From NCBI RefSeq assembly GCF_014692505.1, contig NZ_JACNYK010000001.1, positions 1,249,922 to 1,313,921 of the forward strand: a DNA stretch of 64,000 bases, in the 5' to 3' direction. The notes below the pieces were generated by a model. That model made no database searches. It saw only the letters and a list, made by a program, of their open reading frames with translations, and was not told where the DNA came from. The first letter of the stretch is position 1. The number at the start of each line of letters is the position of its first letter. The DNA comes from Sphingobacterium arenae (GTDB taxonomy: Bacteria > Bacteroidota > Bacteroidia > Sphingobacteriales > Sphingobacteriaceae). Positions 34,752 to 44,020 of this stretch are shown here, piece after piece. The position numbers and the translations under genes were made by a program.

Positions 34752-35288
34752 TTATTCGGCGACAATCTTACCTTGCATCACCCCGAAATGTCCGGGAAAA
34801 CTACAGATGAATGTGTATACACCCTTTTCTAAGGTAAACGTAATTTTATCCTCTTCGCCTGGTCCTAATAATTTCGTGTGGGCAACGACAGAACTCAACG
34901 ATGTTTTGGGAATGTAATCATTATCTGCAGCGGCAACTGCCTCTGCGCCAAAGGTCGCCACGTCTACACCTGGAGCCAATATCACGAAGTTGTGACCCAT
35001 AGATTCTTTGGGTAATTCACCTACATTTTTTAGGGTTAGTTCAACTTCCTCGCCTGCTTTTACCCGTAAAAGCTCGGTGTTAAATTTCATTTGGTCATTA
35101 CCTTCTACAACAGGCTTATTGGATAATTCCACGTTTTCAATTCCAGGAACCGTTTCTGTAGACGTGCTTCCTGCGTCAGCTGTCGTTGTTTCTTCGGTTG
35201 TAGTCGAATCGCTCTTATTTTCGGAACCGCCACAAGCTGTGAATGCCAAGGCGACAGCAATTGCTGGAAAAACAAATAATTTTTTCAT
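34752..35288 (-). CDS. Azurin/plastocyanin-like copper lipoprotein
   Basis: Small blue copper protein, probably an electron carrier anchored to the periplasmic face of a membrane. From the ATG at 35288 it has 178 residues: a lipoprotein signal peptide with lipobox FTACGG (Cys about 19), a Ser/Thr/Glu-rich linker, and an azurin-type cupredoxin domain with all type-1 copper ligands: His in SMGHNFVIL and Cys, His and Met in FICSFPGHFGVM. The 24 extra residues of the longer frame are not signal-like. No oxidase or other redox partner is adjacent. Confidence 0.92.
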   Translation of the reverse strand: MKKLFVFPAIAVALAFTACGGSENKSDSTTTEETTTADAGSTSTETVPGIENVELSNKPVVEGNDQMKFNTELLRVKAGEEVELTLKNVGELPKESMGHNFVILAPGVDVATFGAEAVAAADNDYIPKTSLSSVVAHTKLLGPGEEDKITFTLEKGVYTFICSFPGHFGVMQGKIVAE

Positions 35289-35648
35289 TTTAAAGAAGTT
35301 AAATATATATTTATTGTATATGCTTTTAAACAAAAATAGCCAATATTCTTTTATAATCAAGATATCACCCCCTTTTTAAGATAAGTTTAGCATTTTTATG
35401 ATATAAGTCTCCCTTCATTTCTTACAGCTTGTCTATATAGGATGATACCGATCATGGTAGATGTTTTTGAGCGCATAATCTCGCCTCGTATCTAACGCTA
35501 TGGAAGTCGTTAGCTGTGCGATATTTTAGATTCGATTTAACTTTGGGGAAGATAAGCTCTTGGTCTAGGGTGTTTTATTGTCAATTAGGTTGCAGAAAAT
35601 GCAAAATAAAATAATACCTTTAAGGAATTACTTTAATGAATATAATAT
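35289..35648. other. Intergenic region upstream of azurin-like gene and floA
   Basis: About 360 bp between divergent starts. A TACCTTTA (about 35616) upstream of floA resembles a -7 box. No gene or repeat module recognised. Confidence 0.45.
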
Positions 35649-36632
35649 ATGGAACCTGAAATTAGCTTAATTTTAATTATCGTAGGGGGAGTCGTCGCTT
35701 TTTTTGTATTGATGTATTTACTACCGGTAAATCTGTGGTTTACGGCCCAACTTTCCAATGTAAAAATTAGTCTTTTAAATTTAGTATTGATGCGCTTGCG
35801 GAAGGTGCCACCATCGTTGGTAAGCAATGCGATGATCACATCAACAAAAGCGGGTTTGCGCATTTCTACCAATGACATCGAAACGCATTATTTGGCCGGA
35901 GGAAATGTGAATAAAGTAATCAAAGCCCTTATATCTGCTGATAAAGCGAATATTCCGCTTGATTTTAAGTTAGCGACGGCTATTGATCTTGCCGGTCGGG
36001 ATGTTTTTGATGCGGTGCAACTGTCTGTCAATCCGCAGGTTATTAATACTCCGCCTGTTGCGGCTGTTGCAAAGGATGGTATACAACTCATTGCGAAAGC
36101 CAGAGTGACGGTACGGGCCAATATCAATCAATTGGTTGGTGGAGCAGGAGAGGAAACAATATTAGCTCGGGTAGGGGAAGGAATTGTGACCACGATTGGT
36201 TCTTCGACGAACCATAAAGAGGTATTAGAAAATCCAGACCGAATATCCAAAACGGTCTTATCCAAAGGACTGGACTCGGGAACAGCGTTTGAGATTTTAT
36301 CCATCGATATCGCCGATATCGATATCGGCGAAAACGTGGGCGCGAAATTACAAACAGACCAAGCGGAAGCAGATTTAAAAGTAGCCAATGCGCGGGCGGA
36401 AGAACGTCGTGCGATGGCTGTGGCTACGGAGCAGGAAATGCGTGCCAAGGCACAAGAAGCAAAAGCAAAAGTAATTGAAGCGGAATCGCAGGTTCCACTG
36501 GCCATGGCCGAGGCTTTCCGAAATGGAAATCTGGGCTTGATGGATTATTATAAAATGCAGAACATACAAGCTGATACGGATATGCGTTCTTCCATTTCTA
36601 AACCGCCATCGGGTGAAAAGGGAAAATCGTAG
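35649..36632 (+). CDS. floA: Flotillin-like protein FloA
   Basis: SPFH/flotillin-like membrane scaffold of the UPF0365 family, 327 residues, found in membrane microdomains. One N-terminal membrane helix ([21 protein letters not shown]), the band-7-type domain ([25 protein letters not shown] region), the conserved [27 protein letters not shown] segment (about 210-236, given here in part: [18 protein letters not shown]), and an Ala/Glu/Lys-rich coiled coil (about 240-290). It is monocistronic, ending at a terminator 34 bp downstream. Confidence 0.93.
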   Translation: MEPEISLILIIVGGVVAFFVLMYLLPVNLWFTAQLSNVKISLLNLVLMRLRKVPPSLVSNAMITSTKAGLRISTNDIETHYLAGGNVNKVIKALISADKANIPLDFKLATAIDLAGRDVFDAVQLSVNPQVINTPPVAAVAKDGIQLIAKARVTVRANINQLVGGAGEETILARVGEGIVTTIGSSTNHKEVLENPDRISKTVLSKGLDSGTAFEILSIDIADIDIGENVGAKLQTDQAEADLKVANARAEERRAMAVATEQEMRAKAQEAKAKVIEAESQVPLAMAEAFRNGNLGLMDYYKMQNIQADTDMRSSISKPPSGEKGKS

Positions 36633-36665
36633 AAAAAATACGACAACAAAGTTGTTCTTAAAACA

Positions 36666-36692
36666 AAACCCTGACGATGGGCGTCAGGGTTT
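36666..36692 (+). terminator. Terminator of floA
   Basis: Perfect 11-bp stem aaaccctgacg/cgtcagggttt, 33 bp past the floA stop, ending in a short T run. Confidence 0.8.
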
Positions 36693-36902
36693 GCTACTAA
36701 CCAATTATAAACCTAAATTATGAAAAGACAATTTTAATACTGTAATCGTTATTTGCTCATTGATTACAATACAAAAGTACGTCGAAAAATGGGATTTGTC
36801 AAGCGTATTTCGCTTATAGTTGTGTTTGCAATCAATATGTGACAAACTTTTGATGATATGACTTTTTTAGATAAGGTTTTGACTTATATTAATTAGCAAT
36901 TT

Positions 36903-37421
36903 ATGGTTTTACAACAGTTCGCCAACGTTAAAGTTCTTTTTCTAGATGTCGATGGCGTACTTACGGATGGTTCTGTCCTTGTTACGGAACAAGGAGAGCA
37001 ACTACGACGTTTTTCTATTAAAGATGGATACGCTATACAGTTGGCGGTAAAATGTGGACTTCGGATTTGTATAATCAGTGGTGGAAACTCGCAGGGGGTA
37101 TTACACCGCTTGCGTGGCCTTGGTGTGCAGGACGTGTATCTTGGTGTTTCCGATAAATTAGCCGTTATGCAGGAAGTCGCTCTTCGCTACGGTGTGGTGT
37201 TAGCCGAAGTCGCGTTTATGGGAGATGATATGCCGGATGTAGCGTGTATGCGACAAGCGGCTTTGCGCTTATGCCCGCAAGATGCTGTCGAAGAAGTAAA
37301 AGCAGTGGCACATTATATCTCCCCCAAGAAAGGTGGCGAGGGGTGTGTTCGCGATGTCATCGAAAAGATTTTGAAACTGCAAAAAAAGTGGCATGATCAC
37401 GATAAAGTTAGAAGTATCTAG
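36903..37421 (+). CDS. kdsC: KDO 8-phosphate phosphatase-like HAD protein (KdsC)
   Basis: HAD-IIIA phosphatase of 172 residues that dephosphorylates 3-deoxy-D-manno-octulosonate 8-phosphate in lipid A inner-core synthesis. Motif I is VLFLDVDGVLTDGS with both Asp residues; RFSIKDGYAIQLAVKCGLRICIISG carries motif II (given in two parts: RFSIKDGYAIQL and ICIISGG); motif IV is FMGDDMPDVACM. This is the usual tetrameric KdsC length, without a cap domain. maf starts at the next base after its stop, so they form an operon. Confidence 0.88.
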   Translation: MVLQQFANVKVLFLDVDGVLTDGSVLVTEQGEQLRRFSIKDGYAIQLAVKCGLRICIISGGNSQGVLHRLRGLGVQDVYLGVSDKLAVMQEVALRYGVVLAEVAFMGDDMPDVACMRQAALRLCPQDAVEEVKAVAHYISPKKGGEGCVRDVIEKILKLQKKWHDHDKVRSI

Positions 37422-38006
37422 ATGTTACTAAATAAATTCAAAAATATCCCCATCATCTTAGGTTCCCAATCGCCTCGGCGGAAAGAACTATTGCAAAAAA
37501 TGGGGTTTGATTTTCAGGTTGTTGTTAAGGAAACGGACGAACATTTCGATCCGCAGCAAACACCACAAGAGATAGTCGAGCATATTGCCATTGACAAAAT
37601 TCAAGGCTTCGATAGCATTTCATTCTATGACACCCTTGTTATTACAGCGGATACAGTTGTTGTTTGTGGAGGTAGTATCTTAGGGAAGCCCCATGATCAG
37701 AAAGAAGCATTTCAAACGCTGCATAAATTGCAAGGGGGGGATCATCGGGTACTAACAGCTGTGGCATTGCGCTACCAAGGAAATCTACATTGTTTTATGG
37801 AGGAAACGCAAGTAACATTTTATCCCTTATCGGAGCAAGAAATTTTCTTTTATCTGGAAAATTATCAGCCGTTTGATAAAGCAGGCTCTTATGGTATACA
37901 GGAATGGATCGGGTTTATTGGTGTAAAATCGATTCAGGGCTCGTATGAAAATGTGGTAGGATTACCAACGGCGCGACTATATCAAGAAATGAAAAAATTA
38001 GTATAG
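37422..38006 (+). CDS. maf: Maf-like nucleotide pyrophosphatase
   Basis: House-cleaning nucleoside triphosphate pyrophosphatase of the Maf/YhdE group, 194 residues. The N-terminal phosphate-binding motif ILGSQSPRRKELLQKMGF, the TADTVV segment, LGKPHDQKEA and YGIQEWIG are all present. Family members act on dTTP, UTP and modified pyrimidine nucleotides. It is directly fused in operon to kdsC (0-bp gap), an arrangement seen in many Bacteroidota. Confidence 0.93.
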   Translation: MLLNKFKNIPIILGSQSPRRKELLQKMGFDFQVVVKETDEHFDPQQTPQEIVEHIAIDKIQGFDSISFYDTLVITADTVVVCGGSILGKPHDQKEAFQTLHKLQGGDHRVLTAVALRYQGNLHCFMEETQVTFYPLSEQEIFFYLENYQPFDKAGSYGIQEWIGFIGVKSIQGSYENVVGLPTARLYQEMKKLV

Positions 38007-38028
38007 GGGCAGAATTTTGCCCCTATAC
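38001..38028. terminator. Terminator between maf and the TonB receptor gene
   Basis: Perfect 11-bp stem gtataggggca/tgcccctatac with a 6-nt loop between convergent stops; the left arm overlaps the last bases of maf. Confidence 0.8.
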
Positions 38029-38030
38029 GA

Positions 38031-40607
38031 TTATTTAATGGTGTACCGCACGCCTGTGTAGAACATTCGTCCGGTTATCGGACCCCACAACAAGTTGGTG
38101 TCAAAGTGATTCCCGAAAGGTTCTTCAAATGCTAGAATCGGATCTTTCTGATAGAAATCTGTCAAGTTTTCTCCACCAAGATAAATGGTGAAGTTTTTGT
38201 CTGCACCGAAGCTTTTGCTGATTTGTGCATTCATGGTGACATAGGCATCAGAATAGGTCGCCAGTTGATATTCGGCTGGGTTGTCTAAGGTGGAAGGCAG
38301 CCGTTTTTTACCTACTACATTTAAGGTATAATCAAAACTCCATCCACTATGTAGGTTGTATGCCATATTGACGAAACCCCTGTGCTTGGCCGTCAATGGT
38401 TTCTGTTGACGTCCGTTTTGATAATCTGTTTGTACGTCTAATAATCTATAAGCCATCCTGGTTTCAAAGTGCTGAATGGGCATGAATCTAAATTCGGCTT
38501 GTAAGCTATTGGAGTAAGATTTGCCATCCAGATTATAGAAGGATACCGTTCTGGGGTTCTCCCAGTCTACAACCACTTGATTGGTGAAATTGTTGTGAAA
38601 AAGCTCTAGGGACATCCCCGATTCTCTACCAAACAACCTAAAGTCTTGATCAAAAGTAAGTCCGGTGTTCCAAGATACCTCTGGTTTTAGTCCATAAGCT
38701 GTACCATCATTATTGGCCAGTTGGGGGTAGTTTATAGCACGGCTTGATGCGAATATACCCAGATTTTCCGCAAATATGTTGGCGGTACGTTGCCCTCTTC
38801 CGGAGCTCAAGCGGATGGTAGTCGTATTGGTGGGCGCATAGCGAAGTACCGCTCTTGGTGTCGTAAACCAGCCGTAAATGCTGTTGTAATCTTGACGGAG
38901 ACCTAATACGGCGTCGAATTTCTCGCTAGGTGTATAGGTGTACTCTAGGAACGCGCCCGAAACTGTCTCTGTGCGATTAAAGTCGTGTTGGAGGATATGC
39001 TCGTTGTATTTATCGTACGACATGGAGAGCCCGGTTCTGTACTTATGATTTACATTGCCGATAACATCCTGATAAAGCAAGTTGGCATATCCGCTATTTT
39101 GCTCATTGTCATAGGTCGTTAAACCAAAAAAACTATTCTGGCGAAAATGTGCCCCGGATAATTGTAAACCGATGCTGCGTAATTTATTCCCGGGGAAAAC
39201 ATAACCAATTTTTGCAAAACCTTCTACACGATCAATATCGAATCCTAATCCGTAACGATTCGTGGTTAACTTGTCGGTTTTTTTATCAAAATCGATTTCC
39301 CCCCCCGTCCGGTCGTCACTTAAATACTTGATGCCGAATTGGGCGATTAAACCTTTGCCATCTTCATAATGCCACCTGTTTATACCCGAAAATGTGTTGC
39401 CCACAGGCATGTCTCGAAATCCGTTATTGCTGAAATTCATGTTTTTGTTGTACATGAAATTGTCATGCAATAAGAGGCCTACAGACCATTTATCGTTTAT
39501 TTTTTGTGCCAGATTTAAATTGACGTCCGTACGCCCCATATTGTTGGCATAAGCATTGAAATAGAGTCGATCTGTTTGGTGTGGTTTTTTTAATTCCACA
39601 TTGATCTGTCCCGACATGCTTTCGAATCCATTCGCGACAGAACCCATACCTTTACTAATCTGTATGGCTTCAATCCACGGCCCGGCCATGCTGTTTAATC
39701 CCAACGGAGAGGCAAAGCCACGAGGGCCGGGTAGATTTTCCACCGTTAATTGTGTGTAGATGCCACTTAAACCTAGTAGCTGCACTTGCTTAGCGCCTGT
39801 TACTGCGTCACTCGCGACAACATCTACGGAGGCGTTCGTCTCGAAACTTTCACTGAGATCGCAACAAGCAGCCTTAAACAGTTCCCTTGCCGTAATCGTT
39901 TCTACCCGATTGGCGTTCAATTTATCTACATAGGCGGTACGTTGTCTTCTGGAAACAACTACTTCTCCTAGAACATTATCTTTTGCGTGGATGACCAAAA
40001 TCTCGTGTAGATTTTTTACTTCGACGGTATCGGGCAGCATACCCGCGTAGCTCACGACGAGATTTTTATAGCCTTTTTCATGTTTGATATCAAACACACC
40101 CTCTTCGTTGCTTTGTTTTTGTGCAGTTTTATCTTCGAGCCAATAGACGTTTACACCTGGAATAGGTGTTAGATCGCCGCGATTATTTTCTTGTACCACA
40201 ACACCGCGAACGATATGTTCGTGATCATGGTGGTCATGATCGTCATCATGCCCCTGACTACTTTTTTCTTCATCGAGGCGGTCGTACAGACAACATTGAT
40301 GGAGCTCTTCATAAACTTCTTGTTTTGCTCGCGTTTCATCTGTATCATGTCCAGCATCGGCAATCGACTGCTTGATGTTTTTCGAAGAGGTAACATTTGG
40401 AGTAAAGACGACGGTTGCCATACCATTTTCTATATTCCAAGTCGCTTGCGAAACGCCGTTGATTTTCGCTGCTTTCTCAATCCGTTGTTTACACATCGCG
40501 CAATTTCCCGCTACTTCAAATGTAATCGTACTATCTTGCTGTGCAAAACTAAAGGTATATATGCTGATAAAGAGTAAGGTAACTAGCCCCTTATATAATC
40601 TGTTCAT
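38031..40607 (-). CDS. TonB-dependent receptor with N-terminal metal-binding domain
   Basis: Outer membrane TonB receptor of 858 residues with an unusual front end. Order: signal peptide (1-22); a heavy-metal-associated (HMA) domain with the metal motif GNCAMCK at 34-40; a CC pair (HQCCLYDRLD); a His/Asp-rich loop HDDDHDHHDHEH; a carboxypeptidase-regulatory-like domain (about 133-215); then plug (ITARELFKAACCDLSESFETN) and barrel ending FYTGVRYTIK. The HMA domain and His cluster suggest binding or import of copper or another soft metal; that is inference. It is transcribed after the HYC_CC_PP gene, with about 105 bp between them. Confidence 0.9.
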   Translation of the reverse strand: MNRLYKGLVTLLFISIYTFSFAQQDSTITFEVAGNCAMCKQRIEKAAKINGVSQATWNIENGMATVVFTPNVTSSKNIKQSIADAGHDTDETRAKQEVYEELHQCCLYDRLDEEKSSQGHDDDHDHHDHEHIVRGVVVQENNRGDLTPIPGVNVYWLEDKTAQKQSNEEGVFDIKHEKGYKNLVVSYAGMLPDTVEVKNLHEILVIHAKDNVLGEVVVSRRQRTAYVDKLNANRVETITARELFKAACCDLSESFETNASVDVVASDAVTGAKQVQLLGLSGIYTQLTVENLPGPRGFASPLGLNSMAGPWIEAIQISKGMGSVANGFESMSGQINVELKKPHQTDRLYFNAYANNMGRTDVNLNLAQKINDKWSVGLLLHDNFMYNKNMNFSNNGFRDMPVGNTFSGINRWHYEDGKGLIAQFGIKYLSDDRTGGEIDFDKKTDKLTTNRYGLGFDIDRVEGFAKIGYVFPGNKLRSIGLQLSGAHFRQNSFFGLTTYDNEQNSGYANLLYQDVIGNVNHKYRTGLSMSYDKYNEHILQHDFNRTETVSGAFLEYTYTPSEKFDAVLGLRQDYNSIYGWFTTPRAVLRYAPTNTTTIRLSSGRGQRTANIFAENLGIFASSRAINYPQLANNDGTAYGLKPEVSWNTGLTFDQDFRLFGRESGMSLELFHNNFTNQVVVDWENPRTVSFYNLDGKSYSNSLQAEFRFMPIQHFETRMAYRLLDVQTDYQNGRQQKPLTAKHRGFVNMAYNLHSGWSFDYTLNVVGKKRLPSTLDNPAEYQLATYSDAYVTMNAQISKSFGADKNFTIYLGGENLTDFYQKDPILAFEEPFGNHFDTNLLWGPITGRMFYTGVRYTIK

Positions 40608-40712
40608 TTTATTTCTTTATGTGATTCCTGTTAATTAAATAATGCTTACATTCCGTTTGCTGCCTCCGGGGAACAATGTGGAATGTGTGGGTTAACCTAA
40701 TAACAATGAAAA

Positions 40713-41147
40713 TCAGATACGGAAATTACAATGAAGAAGATATGTCGGTGTAGACTGTTTGGCCAGTATGAACCGATCAGACCTGAGTTTTATTTTTTGT
40801 GTGTCGAAATGTGGCTGAAAAACGACGAGCCAAATGATAGAGAGCGTAGCGGGCGATAGTGTCATCAAATTAAAAGACGACGGCGTACTTTCAACCTCTT
40901 CTTGTCCTTTCTTTAAATCAATTTTGAAATCTTTGCAGCAAGTAGTTTCTTCCATATCACAGATATGGGAGGGAGCTTTTTCTTCATGTTCATCTTGTAA
41001 GCAAACAGGACAACTCTGGTGGTGTTCCTCCACACGATCTTCTAGCATAACAAACGAGCCCCCATGACATTGGTGCATGTATACGGTCATTCCCGTACAT
41101 GTCAGGGTGTAAAACAATAAGATGATGCTCGATAAGAATGCTCTCAT
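40713..41147 (-). CDS. HYC_CC_PP family exported protein
   Basis: Cys- and His-rich protein of 144 residues from the ATG at 41147. It has a signal-like N-terminus (AFLSSIILLFYTLTCTG), then MHQCHGG, a CPVC pair, ICDMEETTCC with a CC pair, and a hydrophobic segment further on (LMTLSPATLSIIWLVVF). This cysteine layout defines the HYC_CC_PP family, known next to TonB receptors of metal-related loci in Bacteroidota. It heads the transcription unit that contains the HMA-TonB receptor, supporting a shared role in metal handling. Molecular function unknown. Confidence 0.82.
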   Translation of the reverse strand: MRAFLSSIILLFYTLTCTGMTVYMHQCHGGSFVMLEDRVEEHHQSCPVCLQDEHEEKAPSHICDMEETTCCKDFKIDLKKGQEEVESTPSSFNLMTLSPATLSIIWLVVFQPHFDTQKIKLRSDRFILAKQSTPTYLLHCNFRI

Positions 41148-41267
41148 GACAAACAAAGATAAGAAAGATATTTTATCTTGGAAAAACGGTGTTTAAAAAA
41201 ATAGTTGAATGATCTTGCATTTAAGTTATGAAGATATTAAATTTATATCATCATAAAACTAATCGAT

Positions 41268-41378
41268 ATGGAGCAACTAATGTCAGAACCTAGGGTTCTT
41301 CTTTCTTTAGCGGTATCACTATTAATAATAGCTGTTGGTGTATTTAAAGTGTACTCCCGGTATGTGAAGGAACAGTAA
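41268..41378 (+). CDS. Putative small membrane protein (36 aa)
   Basis: Short ORF with one hydrophobic segment (VLLSLAVSLLIIAVGVFKVY) and a basic/polar tail (SRYVKEQ), too short for routine calling. It lies alone between the HYC_CC_PP gene and trpA and is followed 7 bp later by a strong terminator hairpin, which supports its being a real transcript. A second in-frame ATG occurs at codon 5. Confidence 0.45.
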   Translation: MEQLMSEPRVLLSLAVSLLIIAVGVFKVYSRYVKEQ

Positions 41379-41385
41379 GAATCAT

Positions 41386-41427
41386 CTTTATGCCTGTCTG
41401 AAGCGGAGCTGTAAGACAGGCATAAAG
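41386..41427. terminator. Bidirectional terminator of the trp operon and small ORF
   Basis: Perfect 14-bp stem ctttatgcctgtct/agacaggcataaag with a 14-nt loop, 13 bp beyond the trpA stop and 7 bp beyond the small ORF stop. Confidence 0.85.
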
Positions 41428-41440
41428 AGCTAACATCTCC

Positions 41441-42217
41441 TTAAGGGGCTTTGATTCCCTTTATAAAAGGATCTATTTTGTGTAGGTAATTCTCGTCTGT
41501 TAATAAACGGACAAAAGCACTTCCAATAATGGCTCCTTTGGCATAATCTGTAGCTTTCTGAAATGTTCCTTTATCCGAGATCCCAAATCCAATGACCAAT
41601 GGGTTCGTTAATTTCATATCTTTTAAGCGTTGAAAATACTGTTCTGCTTGCTCACCAACTTTCAGGTTTTTACCGGTTGTTGCATTGGAAGAGAGCAGAT
41701 AAATAAAGCTATTAGAGAGCGCGTCTATTTTTCGTATGCGTTCCACAGAGGTTTGCGGCGTGACTAAAAAGATATTACTGATCCCATATTGTGCAAATAT
41801 AGCCTGATAAAGTTCCTCGTACTCGTACATAGGCAAATCTGGAATAATGGCGCCATTTACACCAACTTCCTGACAAGATTTGCAAAAGTTTTCCACACCA
41901 TATTGTAAGACTGTATTAAAGTACCCCATCAAAAAAACGGGGATAGATACCCGTGACCTCAACGCTTTCAATTGTTGAAAGAGTAGCTGGAGTGTCATAC
42001 CGTTTTTAAGGGCTACCTGTGAGCTATGCTGAATAACCGGTCCGTCCGCTACCGGATCGGAATAGGGAAAACCAATCTCGAGAAAATCTGCACCCGCCTG
42101 TTCTAATTTTTCAGCAATAGCTATCGTGCTATCCAAATGCGGATAGCCCGCCGTGTAGTAGATGGATAGCAAATTTTCTGACGTATCCTTTTTAAATATA
42201 TCTTGTGTTTGCATCAT
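41441..42217 (-). CDS. trpA: Tryptophan synthase alpha chain
   Basis: Cleaves indole-3-glycerol phosphate to indole and glyceraldehyde 3-phosphate; indole is passed to TrpB. The 258-residue TIM barrel shows the catalytic Glu in FLEIGFPYSDPVADGPVIQ (split: FLEIGFPYSDP), the catalytic Asp in GAIIPDLP, and the phosphate-binding GFGISDKGTF. Last gene of the trpDFBA unit, 2 bp after trpB. Confidence 0.96.
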   Translation of the reverse strand: MMQTQDIFKKDTSENLLSIYYTAGYPHLDSTIAIAEKLEQAGADFLEIGFPYSDPVADGPVIQHSSQVALKNGMTLQLLFQQLKALRSRVSIPVFLMGYFNTVLQYGVENFCKSCQEVGVNGAIIPDLPMYEYEELYQAIFAQYGISNIFLVTPQTSVERIRKIDALSNSFIYLLSSNATTGKNLKVGEQAEQYFQRLKDMKLTNPLVIGFGISDKGTFQKATDYAKGAIIGSAFVRLLTDENYLHKIDPFIKGIKAP

Positions 42218-42219
42218 GT

Positions 42220-43404
42220 TTAAAATCCAAAATATTTCATATAGTTATCCAAATCCTTATCGCCACGGCCTGATAAGCAGATAACGACATTCTCCTTGCC
42301 CTGAAATTTCATTTTTTCGAGATAGGCGATTGCGTGTGCGCTTTCTATTGCCGGTATGATTCCTTCCAGTTTGGTGAGCAATAATCCGGCTTGCATGGCT
42401 TCTTCATCGGTAATGCTGACATACTTTCCCCGACCACTTTTATATAGCCAGGCATGTTGGGGACCGATACCCGGATAATCTAAACCGGCGGAGATAGAGT
42501 ATGGTTCGACAACTTGTCCGTCGTCGGTTTGCATGAGAATAGAACGGCTCCCATGTAATACGCCTTCTTTCCCTAAGGCTGTTGTAGCTGCAGATTCACC
42601 ACTATCTACACCATGTCCAGCAGCCTCTACCGCGATAAGCTGTACCTGTTCGTCTTCTAGAAAATGATAAAACATTCCCGCTGCATTTGAGCCCCCGCCA
42701 ACACAGGCAAGTACATAGTCCGGTAAACTACTACCTGTTTTTTCTACCAGTTGTTTTTTTGTTTCTTCAGATATAATGGATTGAAAACGAGCTACTAAAT
42801 CAGGGTAGGGGTGTGGTCCCACCACCGAACCGATAATATAATGCGTATCCACCGGATTATTTATCCAGTCGCGCAAAGCCTCATTGGTCGCATCTTTCAA
42901 CGTCTTGCTCCCCGATTGAGCCGCAACAACAGTGGCCCCCATCATTTTCATACGTGCCACATTTGGTGCTTGCCGTTGAATGTCGATTTCACCCATGTAT
43001 ACAACACATTCCAATCCTTTTAGGGCACAGACGGTGGCCGTTGCGACACCGTGTTGACCTGCGCCAGTTTCTGCAATAATCCTTTTTTTGCCAAGACGTT
43101 CAGCGAGGAGGATCTGTCCGATCGTATTATTTATTTTGTGTGCACCTGTATGGTTGAGATCTTCGCGTTTAAGGAAAATGTTGGCACCGTAACGTGCTGA
43201 TAAACGTTTGGCGAGATACAAGGGAGAGGGGCGTCCTACGTAATCTTTCAACAATTCCTGAAACTCTTGTTGAAAGCGCTCTTCCCGCATGATCTCCCTA
43301 TATTTTTTTTGGAGTTCCTCCACATTGGGGTACAACATCTCGGGGACGTAAGCGCCTCCAAAGGGGCCATAATATCCTTTTTCGTTTACGTGATATTTAC
43401 TCAT
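42220..43404 (-). CDS. trpB: Tryptophan synthase beta chain
   Basis: PLP enzyme that condenses indole with serine to tryptophan. The 394-residue protein begins [20 protein letters not shown], has the PLP lysine in [14 protein letters not shown], the [13 protein letters not shown] segment and the phosphate-binding GGGSNAAG. This is the TrpB1 type that pairs with TrpA. It overlaps the trpF 3' end by 8 bp, so translation is coupled. Confidence 0.97.
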   Translation of the reverse strand: MSKYHVNEKGYYGPFGGAYVPEMLYPNVEELQKKYREIMREERFQQEFQELLKDYVGRPSPLYLAKRLSARYGANIFLKREDLNHTGAHKINNTIGQILLAERLGKKRIIAETGAGQHGVATATVCALKGLECVVYMGEIDIQRQAPNVARMKMMGATVVAAQSGSKTLKDATNEALRDWINNPVDTHYIIGSVVGPHPYPDLVARFQSIISEETKKQLVEKTGSSLPDYVLACVGGGSNAAGMFYHFLEDEQVQLIAVEAAGHGVDSGESAATTALGKEGVLHGSRSILMQTDDGQVVEPYSISAGLDYPGIGPQHAWLYKSGRGKYVSITDEEAMQAGLLLTKLEGIIPAIESAHAIAYLEKMKFQGKENVVICLSGRGDKDLDNYMKYFGF

Positions 43405-44017
43405 GTCTGATTATTTTCAATGCTTTCTTTAATTTGTCGATATCTTTTAATCCCGGCTCTAGTTCAAATTTAGAATTGATGTCTAAGCCGATTAAGCGTT
43501 CATCTGCAATAGCTAATGCATGGGGAATATTAGCTAAGTCTAAACCGCCACTAAGGAAATAAGGAACGTCATAAGGGTAGCTTTTTAACAAGGCCCAATC
43601 AAAAGTACGTCCGGTTCCGCCGTGTTGTGGACTGCTCGTGTCGAACAGGAAATAATCGACCACGCCCACATAGGGTGCAAAGGTTTTCCACGATAAGTCC
43701 GCATCCATTCCGAACGCCTTGATGACTTCTATATCCGCTGTTTTTACTTGTTCACAAAATGCAGGTAATTCTTGTCCGTGTAACTGTATCGCCTGTAGAC
43801 CCTGCTCTACTTTTTTATGTATAAATGCCTTCTCCGCATTCACGAATACGCCTGTCTTTTTAATTCGATCGGGGATAAGCATGTTTGGGAGTTCTGGCGT
43901 ATAGCGAGCGGATTTTTCATAAAAGATGAATCCCATATAGTCGATGGGAAGCAAGGCGAGCGCCTGCATATTTGCCGGTTCACGCATGCCACATACTTTT
44001 ACTTTTAGCCTTTTCAT
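43397..44017 (-). CDS. trpF: Phosphoribosylanthranilate isomerase
   Basis: Amadori isomerase of tryptophan synthesis, 206 residues. The general base Cys is in [16 protein letters not shown], the general acid Asp region is [20 protein letters not shown] (20 residues), and the phosphate site [13 protein letters not shown] and [15 protein letters not shown] follow. It comes directly after trpD (3-bp gap); the expected trpC between them is missing from this operon. Confidence 0.95.
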   Translation of the reverse strand: MKRLKVKVCGMREPANMQALALLPIDYMGFIFYEKSARYTPELPNMLIPDRIKKTGVFVNAEKAFIHKKVEQGLQAIQLHGQELPAFCEQVKTADIEVIKAFGMDADLSWKTFAPYVGVVDYFLFDTSSPQHGGTGRTFDWALLKSYPYDVPYFLSGGLDLANIPHALAIADERLIGLDINSKFELEPGLKDIDKLKKALKIIRHE

Positions 44018-44020
44018 GTT

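Noticed and set aside
36300..36335. Perfect 22-bp palindrome tcgccgatatc/gatatcggcga inside floA
   Set aside because: It falls in the codons for the conserved [12 protein letters not shown] segment of the FloA family, so repeated Ile-Asp codons explain it.
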